64,000 bases of DNA from Myotis daubentonii (GCF_963259705.1 NC_081841.1:28695244-28759243); one strand, 5' to 3'. Shown: positions 9,752-22,627, numbered from the stretch's first letter. The notes: generated from the sequence alone by a model not told the origin. Made by a program: numbers and translations.

Positions 9752-11074
9752 GAAGAGAGGGCTGGAGAGATACAGAGGTGGAGGGCACCTCTCCCTTAAT
9801 TTCAAAATGATACAATCTTAGATCTAAAAGAAGGCATTTTGGACAAACCCCATTTACAATGGAAGCTATGAGAGCTGAGGTGACTGGTCTAAGCTAACTT
9901 AGCTAATAGCTTGTCTTATAATAAGATGTATGCCCCATTGCTGCCGTCCAATTTCATTTCTATAACATTGTAGTTGGGCAAAAACCTGTCTTAGAGCTTT
10001 TAAGTTTGAATATCGTGAAAATTAGAATTGACCTGGACCAATAGAGCTTATGCTAATCAAATCGAAATATTGCAGAAATGCTTTTAGACTCAGGTCTTCT
10101 ACTATTGCCACAAATTTGTACAATGAACTTAATTCATTAAGACCTCAGCTATCTTATACAGTGAATAAGGACTTTAGATTAGGTGATATTTAAGGCCCTT
10201 TCTAGTTTTCTGATTCTAATTTTCTTTCCTAAAGACCTGGAAATTTACAAGAAATTTTCACATTAGTAATAGAATTGTCTTCCTATATATTATTGCTTTT
10301 TGTCTATGTAAGCTATGCAGAGGGCACAAGCAAGATTTAAGTATTTTAAAAGTTGCAATTACCATGTTTATGGCTAGATTTCTATGTGTGTGGTACTGAC
10401 CCTGTGGATCCAATATGAGAGGTGGAAAAGGTAGAAAGCAGAGGGAGAGCTACTGTATTATTCTCCCTGCCTGGACCCCAGAGTTGAAAAATTATCCCTG
10501 GCCTTTAAAAATTTATTCAAGAGGAAAAATTAAAAAATTAAAAATACGGTTATAAATAGCATGTTGGTTCTGATTTCATTGTTTCTTCAAACTCTGCAAA
10601 TTTTATTCTGGGGACGTTATTCAAACACATGTAATTACCTAAGCTAAGCAGTTTTTCATACTTTCAAGGCTCTTGCATTATTGCACCTGTACGATGGCTT
10701 TGTAATTCAGTAGTAATTGAACAGCAATTATTTTTCATGATGCATGTACATTTTTATATCAGATTGTTGGCAGATATTCTTTATGATGATGTCGTTTTCA
10801 CTAATGAGGAAATTAGAGTGAGTTATCTCAGGATGAGATGTCTCTTTCTGACTCATTTCCTAGCTCTTGACTTGGATTTTAGAAAAGTTTTTGTATTGTA
10901 AAACGGCAAAATCTAATGGGAACAATGTTATCTCTGAATTCGTGGTGGGTAGGGCAAGTGGTAAACTATTTTATAAGCCTAATAAGACCCCGTCTGTCTC
11001 ATCCATGTGATGGACTCTCACTAAACTTATGTATGTATCTAAGTATATATTTAGATTACAAAATTTCAAGAGAA
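9752..11074. other. Intergenic, no recognised element
   Basis: About 1.3 kb of AT-rich unique-looking sequence; no gene or repeat was identified. Confidence 0.45.
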
Positions 11075-11088
11075 CAAAGACCAGACTT

Positions 11089-11301
11089 ATTTTTATATAT
11101 ATTTTATTGATTTTTTACAGAGAGGAAGGGAGAGAGATTGAGAGAAACATCGATGAGATAGAAACATCGATCAGCTGCCTCCTGCACACCTCCCACAGGG
11201 GATGTGCCCGCAACCCAGGTACATGCCCTTGACCGGAATCGAACCTGGGACCTTTCAGTCCGCAGGCCGACGCTCTATCCACTGAGCCAAACCAGTTTCG
11301 G
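11089..11301 (-). mobile_element. Ves-type SINE
   Basis: Flanked by a perfect 14-bp duplication caaagaccagactt (11075-11088 and 11302-11315). On the minus strand it has the head with 'ggctcagtggatagagcgtcgg', the B-box-like 'ggttcgattccg', the body with 'catcgat' repeats and a 'aataaaatata' tail. Close in sequence to the copy at 56629. Confidence 0.93.
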
Positions 11302-11315
11302 CAAAGACCAGACTT

Positions 11316-13790
11316 TTTAAGCTTTTCATAGTACTCTGCCCAATATAAGTTCTTAAATAACAGAGGCTAATTTACTTAAAGGTTTGGCATAGGACAAGAG
11401 AACAGAGGATTGGCATGATTTTCCAATGAACTTATTCACCAAATAAACTCAATCCAACTTAGGAACAATAAAAAGTCAACATTTATTGAGCACCTTTTGT
11501 ATGCCAGACACTCTGCTTGATGCTCAGGATTCAATGGTGAATAAGATCTGATCTTTAACTTTCATTTTTCTCCAATAAGTATACTAGATATTTTAGATAT
11601 GCTATTTTTATACATATAATTATGATGAGATTACCTCTTTCATTCAAGAAATATGTGTTTGTTCTGTGCTAGAAAATTGTAAGAAGTAAGAAGGACCTAA
11701 GATTTCAAGGAATTCATAGCCTGACAGTAGAGACTGAAATAAAAATACAATTAGAGAACAGTGACAGTTCTCATGGAAGTACACAGGCCACTCTGGGCTA
11801 ACAGATGAAGTGCACCTTAATGAGACTGTACAGAAAAGACTTTCTGGAGTAGGGAATGCCTGAGTGAAATCTTGATGAGGAGCAAAGGGTTTTCCAGGCC
11901 AAGAAGGAATGGAGGTGCTTTCTGGGAAGAGGGAGAAGTGGGCCACAGGCAATGATGTGTGAAAGCAAAGGGAGCTTGAGAACTGCCGATATTTTGTTAG
12001 TACTAGAGCAATATAAAGAGGAGTGGTGAGAAGAGTTAAATGCGGAAAAACTGTGGAGAGTCTTGTGTTAAAATAAAAAGTTTAGATTTTATTCTGAACT
12101 CAGTAGAAAGTCAGCAAAAGTATTTCATAGATTGATGAAGTAAGAATTACATTCAAAATAAAGAAAATTTTTTAAAAAAAGAATTATATTCAAAGAGCAA
12201 TGAGAACCACTTTTCTAGAAGCAATGGAAAGAATGGACAGGGGGCCATAGAAACTGGTTAGGAGTAAAGTGATGAGAGTCTGTTTACAGGTATTTAATGA
12301 GAATAATAAACAGGGTATAGATTAGTGAGTCATGAAAGAGGGAGCATTTACAAACATTTCTGACTGATCTAAATATTTGTGATGGGTTAGAAGAAATCAA
12401 TCTTGATGCCCAGGTTACTGGCTGGAGAAATTTCACAGTTCCTTGAGACACAGGTTGGTGGAGGGGGGTTGCCGTTGGATACTAGATAGGGGTGGAGGAG
12501 ATAATGAACTAAGTTTTGATTTGGAGAAGCCTGTGGGACATACACAAAGAGATGTTCAGAATATTCATCTCTGAAGTTGAGGAGACCAACCTGGACCAGA
12601 GCTATAGATGAACTCATTTGTTTAGTGATGCTAGATGAAACCATAAGAGTGGTTGAAGCCATTCAAGGGTGTAGGGAGAATAAAACAAAGGAAAAACAAG
12701 GTAGCTGGGAGGATTTCAATACTTAAGACAAAAAACAAAAAAAGACTGCATATGTGGAAATGTGGGGGGGAAATGGGAGTGACAGTGAGGGTGGGATTTC
12801 CTGGGAGATACAGGAAGAACTGAATAGTCAAATGTCAAGTTAGGTAAGAAATAAAATATACCTTTGTGATTTAATAATTAACAAACAAGATATTAATAAA
12901 CATTTTGAACAAAACCTGGCAGCTTGAAAAACACGGAGTTTTGGGGTCCCTGTGTGACTGGGAATAGCTTGACCCTCCCCCTTCTTGGCCTCTAGTTTCC
13001 CACATGTCCTCCCCTTCTCCCCCATCCCTCATTGATCAAATTTAAGTAAAAGCCAAGGGAGTTGGCAAGGGAGTTTTAGAAACAGATTTTCCAGAGGTCA
13101 GCTTTCAGTAATATAGAGCAAAGTAGGTGGAAGGCTGGGAATGGACTTGAAAAAAAGTGATACTTGAAATGGACAGAAAAATATAAACTCCATAGACATA
13201 GGTATTGATACCTACACGTGCTGATTGATTGGAATAGTGCAGGGATACTGGCCATAGGGGGATGTATAAAAGGCGACCTAATCCCTCCTTCCCCAGGTCC
13301 TTGCACACATTTGAGTGGCCTTTAACTAAGATGGAGTCAGGTATTTAGCTTGAATTTAGGCAGATAGTTAAGGTTACCAGGACACATACAAACACTGATA
13401 GAATTTGGGCAGGGGCACAGGAATATGAGCCATAATAATATTCATTTGGGAATCATCAATGTATAATCATTAGAGTCAATAGAATAGATGAGGTCATCTA
13501 GGAAAAGTGTGTATGGTAAGAAAAGATCACCAAGGACACAAATTTGTGGGGGAATTCAATAATTCTGAATTGGATATTGATAATGTCTGTTTTCATTCAC
13601 CCTTCCAGATTCTAAAGTTGTCACTAAGTTGTCCATGGTAATTAGGTAAATGAAATGGAAAATTGAGATTATTCTAATATTGCTAAGACTTCTATTATTT
13701 CATTTGAAAAAGAATCACTACTTAGAGAAAGTAATGTTTGGATTATTTAATTATTATTGTCTTATATTTGTATTCTTTTTAACAAAATAA
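11316..13790. other. Intergenic with old repeat-like sequence
   Basis: About 2.5 kb. Segments such as 'catttattgagcacctttt..gccagacac' (about 11480-11520) and the purine-rich 'agaggagtggtgagaag..' to 'gagactgaaat' stretch resemble old mammalian dispersed repeats, but I cannot name the family reliably. No coding exon seen. Confidence 0.35.
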
Positions 13791-14600
13791 TCACAGTAAT
13801 GATTTGGGTTTGTTATTGGTGGAAGTGGAGTTCTTGCGGTGCCTAGAGGGGAAAAAATTCTGAGGTGCCCACAGGAGGAGGGGCTTGTGGAAAGATTTAT
13901 TAACGATATAAATTAAGGGGATTCCCTCCAAGGTCCCGTCTCTGTCCTTCCTGCCATGGAAAAAGTCCAACCATGTCTTCAGCAGGACCAGAATTAAGGC
14001 TAATGCCCCAAATTTCTGTTCCATATTAAAGTGCAGTCCAGTCCAGCATCTGGCTAGCTTAGCTTGTGTCCCCAGCTGTAGTCCATTGTAAGTGGGGTCC
14101 CCCAGCCTTGGGCCATGTGGCTGCTTAAAGCCACGAAGCTATGAAGAGAGAACATGTGAATACATGGGTGACGGCGGGTCACAGAGCAAGAGAAAGCAAA
14201 TGAGCAAGGGCAAGCAAGAGAGGGGGGCTCTTGGGGATTTTGATTTTAACTCTCCAAGATTTCATGGGCTTGCATTGGGGTTCATTCCCTGGCCAATCTA
14301 TTGTTTCCCAGACTAGACTGTCAGGCAAGCACCTTCCCTGCGCCACACCCTCCCCAACTTCACTGCATATATGCTTCTCTCCTCGTTGGTTTGATCCCTT
14401 TCCAGAGTGATCTGCAGGGAGTGGACTGGTGGTTCCCGGGGAGGTGTGAAATTGCCCAGATGACCATGCTTATAATTTCTAGCCTCCCATTTGCTCTCTT
14501 TCTATTATTGATATTAATAAACTAGCTAATTACAATGATTACAGGTGGACTTGCTTCATTTCATCATCTAGTTTCCAAACACCTCCTTTTATTTTGGCTT
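13791..14600. other. Possible old LTR or unclassified repeat
   Basis: GC-richer than its surroundings, with AATAAA-like 'aataaact' near 14516 and 'cacacctcc..' blocks that give an LTR-like impression, but no matching ends, primer site or duplication were found. Unclassified. Confidence 0.25.
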
Positions 14601-15302
14601 TTGTCCTTATAATCAGACCCAGTTAATCTGCTTTAAAAAAAGTCTACTTTGGGCCTTATGTCGGCCACCTCTACTGAGAGAAATCAATGACGATTTCCTT
14701 TATCTTTTTGTGCTGTGCTGACAGTCTCCATTTAACACGCAGAGAGCACAGAGCATTTAGTTGTTGCATTCCCTTACATTTGCAATTCATTTTCTGTGTC
14801 AATTCATGTGGTTGATATTATAAAAATCATTTTAAACCTAGTTTAACTTTTCTTTTTTAACGTTTGGCTTATTCATAATTTTATGAGCTATAAATTTTAT
14901 TGCATTGTGAATTGCCTTTCCCATCTGCAGATAACTCTGAGGAAGTCCTTGGAGGAATTGCTTAGGATGTAGTGAAAATGAAAAGAAAGGGACTTCTGTT
15001 GTGATTTGGTGCATGTTAGGCCAAAATATGTCCTTGAGCAGAAAATGACCAGGGAGGAAAGATTTGGAGCTCTGTAAATCTGGTTCTATTTGAAGTATTC
15101 ACTCTAGCTGAACAGGTAAAAACTTTTCACAATGTGCAGAATGAATATGAAATTTAATTGCATGGTTTGCTGAAACAATAGTTCTAATTAATTTATCTAA
15201 AAATCTTCTCTGCTAGAATCTTTTCACTGAATTATCCAGATAAGCTGTCAACAATAAGTAAAATTATAAGAAAATGGAAGTTTCTGGTTTTGTTTTTCTT
15301 TT

Positions 15303-15337
<35 letters not shown>

Positions 15338-15643
15338 TGTTTATTTAGTTTTGGCACAGATAAAGATTTGGGTTATTATGGTCATACCAAATATTTATTG
15401 ATTGTTTTAGGATTCCCACACCCATATTTTATTGTTAAGACAGAAGGCAAAAATATGCAGAAGAAAAATTACATTGAATGGTTTCATGATGGGTTTATTC
15501 ATATTGGCAAAGTCTAAATCACTCAAAGGATATTAAAGAACAGCTAAAATGAATTTTTGGGTCCAGTTCTTTGGGCTTGTTGATTCAGCACAAATATAAT
15601 TTTATCCATTCACTACTTAAACCTACTATTTTTATATTTCTAA
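14601..15643. other. Intergenic, no recognised element
   Basis: Unique-looking AT-rich sequence with a (GT)n run near 15306-15333. Confidence 0.4.
15306..15333. repeat. (GT)n microsatellite
   Basis: About 14 dinucleotide units in uninterrupted tandem. Confidence 0.95.
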
Positions 15644-16076
15644 TCCTATATAATAAAAGAGAAACATGCAAATTAACCACCCCTCTACCACACTTAAGCC
15701 ACACCCACAAGCCATGCCCACCAGCCAGTCAGGAGCAAGTATGCAAAGTAACCCAACTAAGATGGTGGCAGCCATGGAGCTGGAGTGAACAGGAGGCTTG
15801 GGCTGCCCCCAGTGATGGAGGAAGCCAAGCTTCCCACCTGCCCTGGTCGGCCCTCGGCTCTTCTCAAAGCTACAAAGTTTCAATTATAGAAGATAAATAA
15901 ATCCCAGAAAAAAAAGGAGAGGCTGGGAGCTTGGGTAGCTGGGGGGCATGGCCTGCCTGAAAATGGCCATCAGCTCCTCACCCAGGCTGGCCAGGCACCC
16001 CAGTGGGACCCCCACTCTGATCTGGGACGCCCTTCAGGGCAAACCAGCTGGCCCCCACCCATGCACCAGGCCTCTA
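15644..16076 (+). mobile_element. Helitron (HeliBat-type), upstream unit of a tandem pair
   Basis: Starts TCCTATATAATAAAAG directly after an A, as Helitrons insert between A and T, and ends atgcaccaggcctcta, the family 3' end lacking its last G and fused directly to the next 5' end. About 433 bp, non-coding, no Rep/helicase. Confidence 0.82.
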
Positions 16077-16532
16077 TCCTATATAATAAAAGGGTAATAT
16101 GCAATTAACCCTAACAGCAGAACGACTGGGAATGACTGGTCACTATGACACACACTGACCACCAGGGGCAGACACTCAATGCAGGAGCTGCCCCCTGGTG
16201 GTCAGTGCACTCCCACAGGGGGAGCTCTGCTCAGCCACAAGACAGGCTGATGGCTGCCAGCACAGCGGTGGTGGCGAGAGCCTCTCCCGCCTCCTCAGCA
16301 GCACTAAGGATGTCCAACTGCAGCTTAGGCCTCCTCCCCGCTGGCAAGTGGACATCCCTTGAGGGCTCCGGGCTGCCAGAGGGATGTCTGACTGCCCAAT
16401 CCCCCAAGGAGCGGGCCTAAGCCAGCAGGTGGACATCCCCCGAGGGGTCCCAGACTGCGAGAGGGCACAGGCCAGGCTGAGGGACCACCCCCCCCCCCCG
16501 AGTGCACAAATTTTTGTGCACCAGGCCTCTAG
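16077..16532 (+). mobile_element. Helitron (HeliBat-type), downstream unit of a tandem pair
   Basis: Starts TCCTATATAATAAAAGGG and ends with a terminal hairpin (tgcacaaatttttgtgca) followed by ccaggcctCTAG and a host T. About 456 bp, non-coding, GC-rich, with a short C run before the hairpin. Homologous to the unit at 21426-21896 on the other strand. Confidence 0.9.
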
Positions 16533-17000
16533 TAATGTATAATTATTCCCCTAGAGAGTTTAGAGAGGTCCAATATCAGAATATTAAGAAGTAGGAGATC
16601 CTGGATTTAAATGCAGCTCTTCTGATTTAAACCTTACTCTTTTAATTTTGCCACCTTGAAGGCAGTCTGTCTAATATATATTTTCACTATGTCCATATAC
16701 ACCAAACATGCCCTATTATGGAGCCATTTCCTAAGCTCATTCCTCTGTCTTGAATGCTTTCCCTCGATATACTCATGTCCAACTTCTTCACCTCCTGTAA
16801 GATTCTACTTAGACACCATTGTCTCAATTAGGTTACTGAGCTTCCTCTTTAAAATTGTTTACTGTGTCCCTGCTTCACACTCTAGAGTGACCAACTTGTC
16901 CTGGTTTTCATATGACTTTCCTGATTTTAATCCTTTAAGTGCCACATGCCAGGAAACTTCTCAGTCCAATATCCCTAACTCTGACCAAGTTCATTGCCTG
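16533..17000 (+). repeat. Possible L2-type LINE fragment
   Basis: Text such as 'ccatttcctaagctcattcc..cttgaatgctttccc' and 'ttcacctcctgtaagattctac' resembles L2 3' regions; 17210-17295 ('cccaatgaatacttgttaaatgaata') may be its 3' end, split by the tetranucleotide run. Moderate recognition only. Confidence 0.45.
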
Positions 17001-17002
17001 TC

Positions 17003-17049
<47 letters not shown>

Positions 17050-17140
17050 ATCTATCTATCTATCTATCTATCTATCATCTATCTATCTATCCATCTATCT
17101 ATCATCTGTCATCTATCATCTATCTATCCATTTATACATA
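17001..17140. repeat. (TCTA)n microsatellite, interrupted
   Basis: About 140 bp of tcta units with tcatc, tccatc and tgtcatc interruptions. Confidence 0.95.
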
Positions 17141-17295
17141 TATACCCCTTTCCATACACACATTTAATTGAATGTTGCTTTGTAGTTGAATTAAATTCCA
17201 TAATAGAAGGAATTTTTACTGTTTTTTTCTTCCCACAGAAACATTTAAGGGCTTCAAAATTGTGCCCAATGAATACTTGTTAAATGAATAAAAAC

Positions 17296-17911
17296 TGTAC
17301 ATGTCCTGGCAGAGTAGTAAAAATCAGAATCGAAAGGCCATGTTGATGTTCCATCTGTCCAAATAGCTACCACAATTATGTTTTGATTTTTATCATTTCC
17401 TAACCCATACTTACAGGTCAACTCTGAATGAGTCAGAGATTCGAAATGGCAGGAAATATAATGCCTTATATACTCGTAGCTTGAGCTGAAAATTGAGATT
17501 TATGTAATGAAAATGCTGATTCATATCAGAATTGTGCTGCAGGAATATCAGATTGGATGGAAACTTTCAGTTGTGCCTCAGTCCATTGGAGACACTGATA
17601 GAAAAATAAAAAGAAGAGAAGGAAATGATGTGCCTAGAAGAGCATTATAAAACCAGCGTGGCATCTGACATAAAGAAGGCATAGCACAGTAAATACAAGC
17701 AGATTCAAATTCAATCAATCAAAAGTGCTTAGGCACTTTTATATGTAGCATACAGATAAATATTATACAGTAAAAAAAAACACCCAACACCCCCCAGAAA
17801 GCAAATATAATAGAGATAGGTATGATATTAGATGGCCTCACACCAAGTACTCCACGTAAAAATGAGGACCTTTGTTCAGGAAATGGTGTGATTTACCAGG
17901 GTTACTCAGAT

Positions 17912-17953
<42 letters not shown>

Positions 17954-18199
17954 CCCCCCTCTCTTTTTCCATGTCTTTAGCATGGTTTCTTTTAGCTTAT
18001 TTCCTGGACCATGGGTCAGTGTTGTTACCTTTCATTATCCCCCTTCCCCATTCTCATTTAAACTTGGGAGGTTTTGGATGTTCCTTCTCTTTCACTATCC
18101 TCCACATCCAATCATTTATCAGGCTGTATCATTTTTATCTTCAGGTATTTTTCAGATTGTCTTTCCTTTCTATCTGTAGTGTTCCTTATCCAGTCCCTC
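17296..18199. other. Intergenic with (CT)n run
   Basis: About 0.9 kb, unique-looking. A pure (CT)n run of about 43 bp lies at 17909-17951. Confidence 0.45.
17909..17951. repeat. (CT)n microsatellite
   Basis: Uninterrupted dinucleotide run of about 21 units. Confidence 0.95.
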
Positions 18200-18800
18200 A
18201 TTATCCCTTGCCATAATTATTGTAAGAGATTTCCTACTGATTACCCAGTCTCCACTTTGGTGACATGCCAATCGCCTCTCTATTCATCTGCCATCGTCCT
18301 CTGTTTACCCTGTCACTCTCCAGAATGAAGCCCTTGCTCCTTGAGGAGGCTCCCATTGCTCCCCTAATCTGGCCTCTGTTTTTCATCCTTCAGTACTCTC
18401 TCTGCGTTAGCACTGCACTACTTGTAGTTCTCAACACAGCTCTGGCCTTAGGTTCTTTCCTTTGGCCTGTGCTGCCTCTTATTTCATGAATACCATCATT
18501 TCTAGCTGGCTAAGTTTTACTCATGTTTCAAGATTTATTTCGGGTTTCCTGTCTTGTAGGAAGATGTCTCCAGGCTCTAGTCCATGGCAGGTGATGTGTT
18601 CTTTGTCCATGCTTCTATAACACCATGCTTCATGTAATTAAATATAATTGTCTACTTACATCTCTTTCCCCTAGTTTGTCCTTCTATCCTGCACATGTGG
18701 GTGGAGTCTTATTCTTCTTCACATTGACAGCATCTGGCAAAGTGCTTGGTTATAAAACAACTGTTTGTTAAATGACCAAGTAAATGAATGAATGATTATA
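18200..18800 (+). repeat. L2-type LINE 3' region
   Basis: Long pyrimidine-rich L2-like text ending 'agcatctggcaaagtgcttgg...tgtttgttaaatgac..aatgaatgaatg', the typical L2 3' terminus. Confidence 0.6.
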
Positions 18801-20039
18801 TGACTTTACTGTTTTCAGCATTACATTGATGGGCACATTCAAGTCATTCATTGGTCAGCAAAGTACCTCCTTTAATTCTCTTTTTAAAAGTTTCTCTTAT
18901 GGAGAATCATCTTTTACTGCACACCTGACAAATGAGTCACACCTCAGTTGTAATGAAATTTTCCTCCTATAGCCATTTCTCTGTTCTTGATGGAAGGATC
19001 CATGTTAAAAAATTTTATTTTACTCCCTTCAGACTATTGTAATGGTCTTTTGGCTGATGTCCCAGCACACATAATCAAGAGACCTTAGTTGGTATGAAAT
19101 GTTGCTGCTAGAATCCAATCCAACACTAGATCAAACAAGCATATAAACTCTGGTTTTCATGTCATCAATATTAGAGATGGGAACTTATTATTACTTCCAC
19201 ATATACTCTATTCCTCTGGTGAGTTAAGGCAAAATTGTTCCCCTCTGGTGTTGTGTCCACTGAGTTTAAGCGAATCAAGCAACATTTCCCTTGGGAGAGT
19301 CTTTCACTGTCAAATAGAACTGATTTAAACAAAAGAAGAAAAAAACCCTTCAATTTATATCAAGTTTTCTTCATTTGCTCCACCCTCCTTCCATCAATAA
19401 GTTCATCATTGGTGTGTATTCTAGCCTCTGCTCAGTTGAATTTTGAAGCATCTGAACTTGACAGAGTCTATCCTTTGGCCTTTTGGTTTATTTTCCTTTG
19501 TGATACTTCTTGAAGGCATTGCATTTATAGTGACCTATTTAATCCCAGTCACTTGGAAATGAGTTAAATACTACCTCCTTCACACAACCTAAATTAGTCT
19601 AACATCTTTCCATGCAATTTATTTGTGTTAATTCCCTGCACATGCTAAAGTATATATTTCAATCTGACTACATAGACATCAGGTCCAAACAAATGATTTC
19701 AGGGCCCCCCGAGTGAATTATTGTATTGATCTATTAAATAGACCTAAAACACTTGTTTGGATTTGGAAGTCACTTGCAATCAGCAGCATTTTACTGAAAG
19801 GCTTAGGCTGTGCATGACCTAGTAGTAGGAGGCAAAGCTATGTTGCCTAACTAACTAAAGAGATTGGTATTCCAAGGAAGGCTTTTACTAATAGCAGTCT
19901 TTGCTATGAGGCTTGATGTCCATTTTTTTCATTAAAATAATCCTGGAAATTAGATTATGGACATACAGGAAATTTCCCCCCTGCTAACGCTTCACAGTTA
20001 CAAACTACATTTATTAGGGAGGAATTTAACACAAGGGAA
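18801..20039. other. Intergenic, no recognised element
   Basis: About 1.2 kb of unique-looking sequence. No gene or confident repeat. Confidence 0.4.
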
Positions 20040-20275
20040 AGAAAGCTTGCTGGGATTTGAAGCCAGATGGACTTCTATTCAAATACTGATCCTCTCACCT
20101 TCTACCTGTGAAACATTAAAAAAGTTATTTGCTTTTCTAAATACCTAATTTTGATTTATAAGTTAGGATTAGTTGTGTAATACTTATATGATTGTTGTGT
20201 GGATTAAATGAAATAATGAATGTAATATGCCTTGGAACATGGCAGGCACTCAATGAAATTTTGATTTCTTTCTTT
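20040..20275 (+). repeat. MIR SINE
   Basis: Has the MIR order: 'gggatttgaagccaga', 'tactgatcctctcacc', 'gtggattaaatgaaataatg', 'ggaacatggcaggcactcaatgaa'. Old and diverged. Confidence 0.65.
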
Positions 20276-20740
20276 TGTCCCTTTTGCTAAGAAGACTATT
20301 CTACCACACGAATCAGTGAGGGTGTGTTGGAAAATGTAGATGAACATCTGGGATGAATTTAACACACATTTTATAGAGATAGGAAATCTAGGTACACTTC
20401 ATATTTAATTATTAATAAATCATTACAACTGACATTAAATAGAAAGTTTCTTATGAATTCATAAATTCAAGATTTTACTGCCATTGCTAATATTATTATC
20501 CACTTAGTGATCAGTCACATCCCCTTAATAACTCCCTCTTGATCTATAAAGCCCTTTAAAAAAATTTTTTCAGTGTATCTTTCTATCCTGGAATATTTCG
20601 GGCATCTCAGTCTTGCTTGTTTGTGTCAACAGCATGTAAATGTTTCATAAAAAGTTATTTCATACATTCTGGAAGATCTTTTACCCTCTCATTTACAATT
20701 AATTGTTCAATAATATTCATTAAGTTCTTAGAGCAAGGAA
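20276..20740. other. Intergenic, no recognised element
   Basis: Nothing recognisable before the (GA)n run. Confidence 0.4.

Positions 20741-20802
<62 letters not shown>
20741..20802. repeat. (GA)n microsatellite
   Basis: About 60 bp of GA units with one AA interruption near 20758. Confidence 0.95.
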
Positions 20803-20804
<2 letters not shown>

Positions 20805-21274
20805 GGGGGTGAGAAAGAATATTGAGCAAAATGTGAAAGAAGAAGCATTATGCCTTTTGACTTGATCCTGTCTCCCAAGCTTTCATGATCCTCCAGCCTA
20901 ATTTTTTGGATCCTCAAAGTTTTTGTATTTGTTTTGTATTACTGTACATCCTCCTTTATTGCCTAATTAATAAGAGCAGTGGAATCTTTGGATTTAGGAT
21001 ATGGGTGTGGTATGGGGATCAAGCAAGAGGATTCCAGCCTCACACCATGGGAAGGACTTCTTGCTAGTCTTACCTAAGCCTACAGGAAACCAACTTGATC
21101 AAAATCCTATAGGACACCCTGGAGAGGATGAACTGCTATGTGAATTATAGTATTGAGTAGATAAGTTGTAAAAAAGCTAGTGGTAACAAAATTTCTAGGT
21201 TGTTTTAAGCTAAGTTATGATTTAGTTAAAATAATCCAAACTTTTTTTTTACTCTCTAATTTGTTTTTCCAGAA
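20803..21274. other. Intergenic, no recognised element
   Basis: About 470 bp with no recognisable gene or repeat. Confidence 0.4.
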
Positions 21275-21425
21275 GTTTTTTGGTTGTCCTAGCATTTAAG
21301 TTGCATATATCTTATTTTATTTTATTTTTCATCATCATTTATCCCCTCTGTGCCCTCTTCTACCTGTCCCCTTCCACATTTTTTATAGATGGACAACATA
21401 ATGATTCAACATTTTTTATAGATTA
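21275..21425 (-). repeat. LINE-1 3' region, antisense (left part, split by Helitrons)
   Basis: Matches the common antisense L1 3' text up to 'cataatgattcaacatttttt', which resumes on the far side of the Helitron pair at 22628 with 'gatgtgatcaccataatg' and 'accatctgtcaccatac'. Confidence 0.7.
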
Positions 21426-21896
21426 CTAGAGGCCCGGTGCACAAAAATTTGTGCACTTGTGGGGGAGGGAGGGGTCCAACAGCCTGGCCTGTGCCCTCTC
21501 GCAATCTGGAACCCCTCAGGGGATGACCACCTGCTGGCTTAGGCCCGCTCCCTGGGGGATTGGGCCTAAGATGGCAATCAGACATCCCTCTGGTAGCCCG
21601 GCAGCCCTCAGGGCATGTCCACTTGCCAGCGGGGAGGAGGCCTAAACTGCAGTCGGACATCCTTAGTGTTGCTGAGGAGGCAGGAGAGGCTCCCACCACC
21701 ACTGCTGTACTGGCAGCCATCAGCCTGGCTTATGGCTGAGCAGAGCTCCTCCCATGTGGGAGCGCCCTGACCACCAGGGGACAGCTCCTGCATTGAGTGT
21801 CTGCCCCTGGTGGCCAGTGTGTGTCATAGTGACCAGTCATTCCCAGTCTTTCTGCTATTAGGGTCAGTTTGCGTATTACCCTTTTACTATATAGGA
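21426..21896 (-). mobile_element. Helitron (HeliBat-type), downstream unit of a tandem pair
   Basis: Read on the minus strand it starts TCCTATATAGTAAAAGGG and ends with the hairpin tgcacaaatttttgtgca then CCGGGCCTCTAG. Preceded on the plus strand by a host A. About 471 bp, non-coding. Homologous throughout to 16077-16532. Confidence 0.9.
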
Positions 21897-22627
21897 TAGA
21901 GGCCTGGTGCATGGGTGGAGGCCCACTGGTTTGCCCTGAAGGGTGTCCCAGAGCAGGGTGGGGGTCCCGCTTGGGTGCCTGGCCAGCCTGGGTGAGGGGA
22001 TGATGGCTGTTTGCAGCTGGTCACACCCCCTTTAGGGTGGGGGTCCCCACTGGGGTGCCTGGCCAGCCTGGATGAGGGGATGATGGCTGTTTCCAGCTGG
22101 TCACACCCCCTTCAGGGTGGGGGTCCCCACTGGGGTGCCTGGCCAGTCTGGGTGAGGGGATGAGGGCCGTTTTCAGGCTGGTGGATGACTGAAGCTCCCA
22201 GCCTCTCCTTTTTTTCTTTCTTTTTTTTTTATTCTGGGATTTATTTATCTTCTATAGCTGTCACTGGAACTGAGAGCTGGCTTTAGCTCTGAGACCTCCG
22301 CTGCTGAAAGCAGGTCTGGGTTTGTTTGGGTTCTATAATTGAAACACTGTTGCAGCTGCCGGCTGGCTGAAAGCAGGTTTCTGGGGTTTGTTTAGCTTCT
22401 ATATTTGCAACATTGTTTCTTAGACTGCAGCTCAGAGGCCGGCAGCGGCAGGCGGGGAACCTTGGCTTCCTCCATCACTGGAGCAAGCAAGCCTCCTGTT
22501 CGCTTCAGCTGCCTGGCTGCTGGCCACCATCTTGGTTGGCAGTTAATTTGCATATTGCCCTGATTAGCCAATGGGAAGGGTAGCAAAGTTACGGTTAATT
22601 ACCATGTTTCTCTATTATTAGATAGGA
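21897..22627 (-). mobile_element. Helitron (HeliBat-type), upstream unit of a tandem pair
   Basis: On the minus strand it starts TCCTATCTAATAATAGAG and ends gcaccaggcctcta, joined directly to the next unit's TCCTATATAG, the same junction as at 16076/16077. About 731 bp; longer than the matching unit at 15644 because of an array of about three 82-bp repeats (roughly 21953-22195) and extra sequence near its 5' end. Confidence 0.85.
21953..22195. repeat. 82-bp tandem repeat inside Helitron
   Basis: Three imperfect copies, each starting 'agggtgggggtccc(c/g)' (about 21953, 22034 and 22116) and containing 'tgcctggccag' and 'gaggggatga'. Confidence 0.85.

Noticed and set aside
16656..17283. Long open frames rich in YLSI repeats
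   Set aside because: They are translations of the (TCTA)n microsatellite; the flanking frame shows no protein similarity or codon structure.
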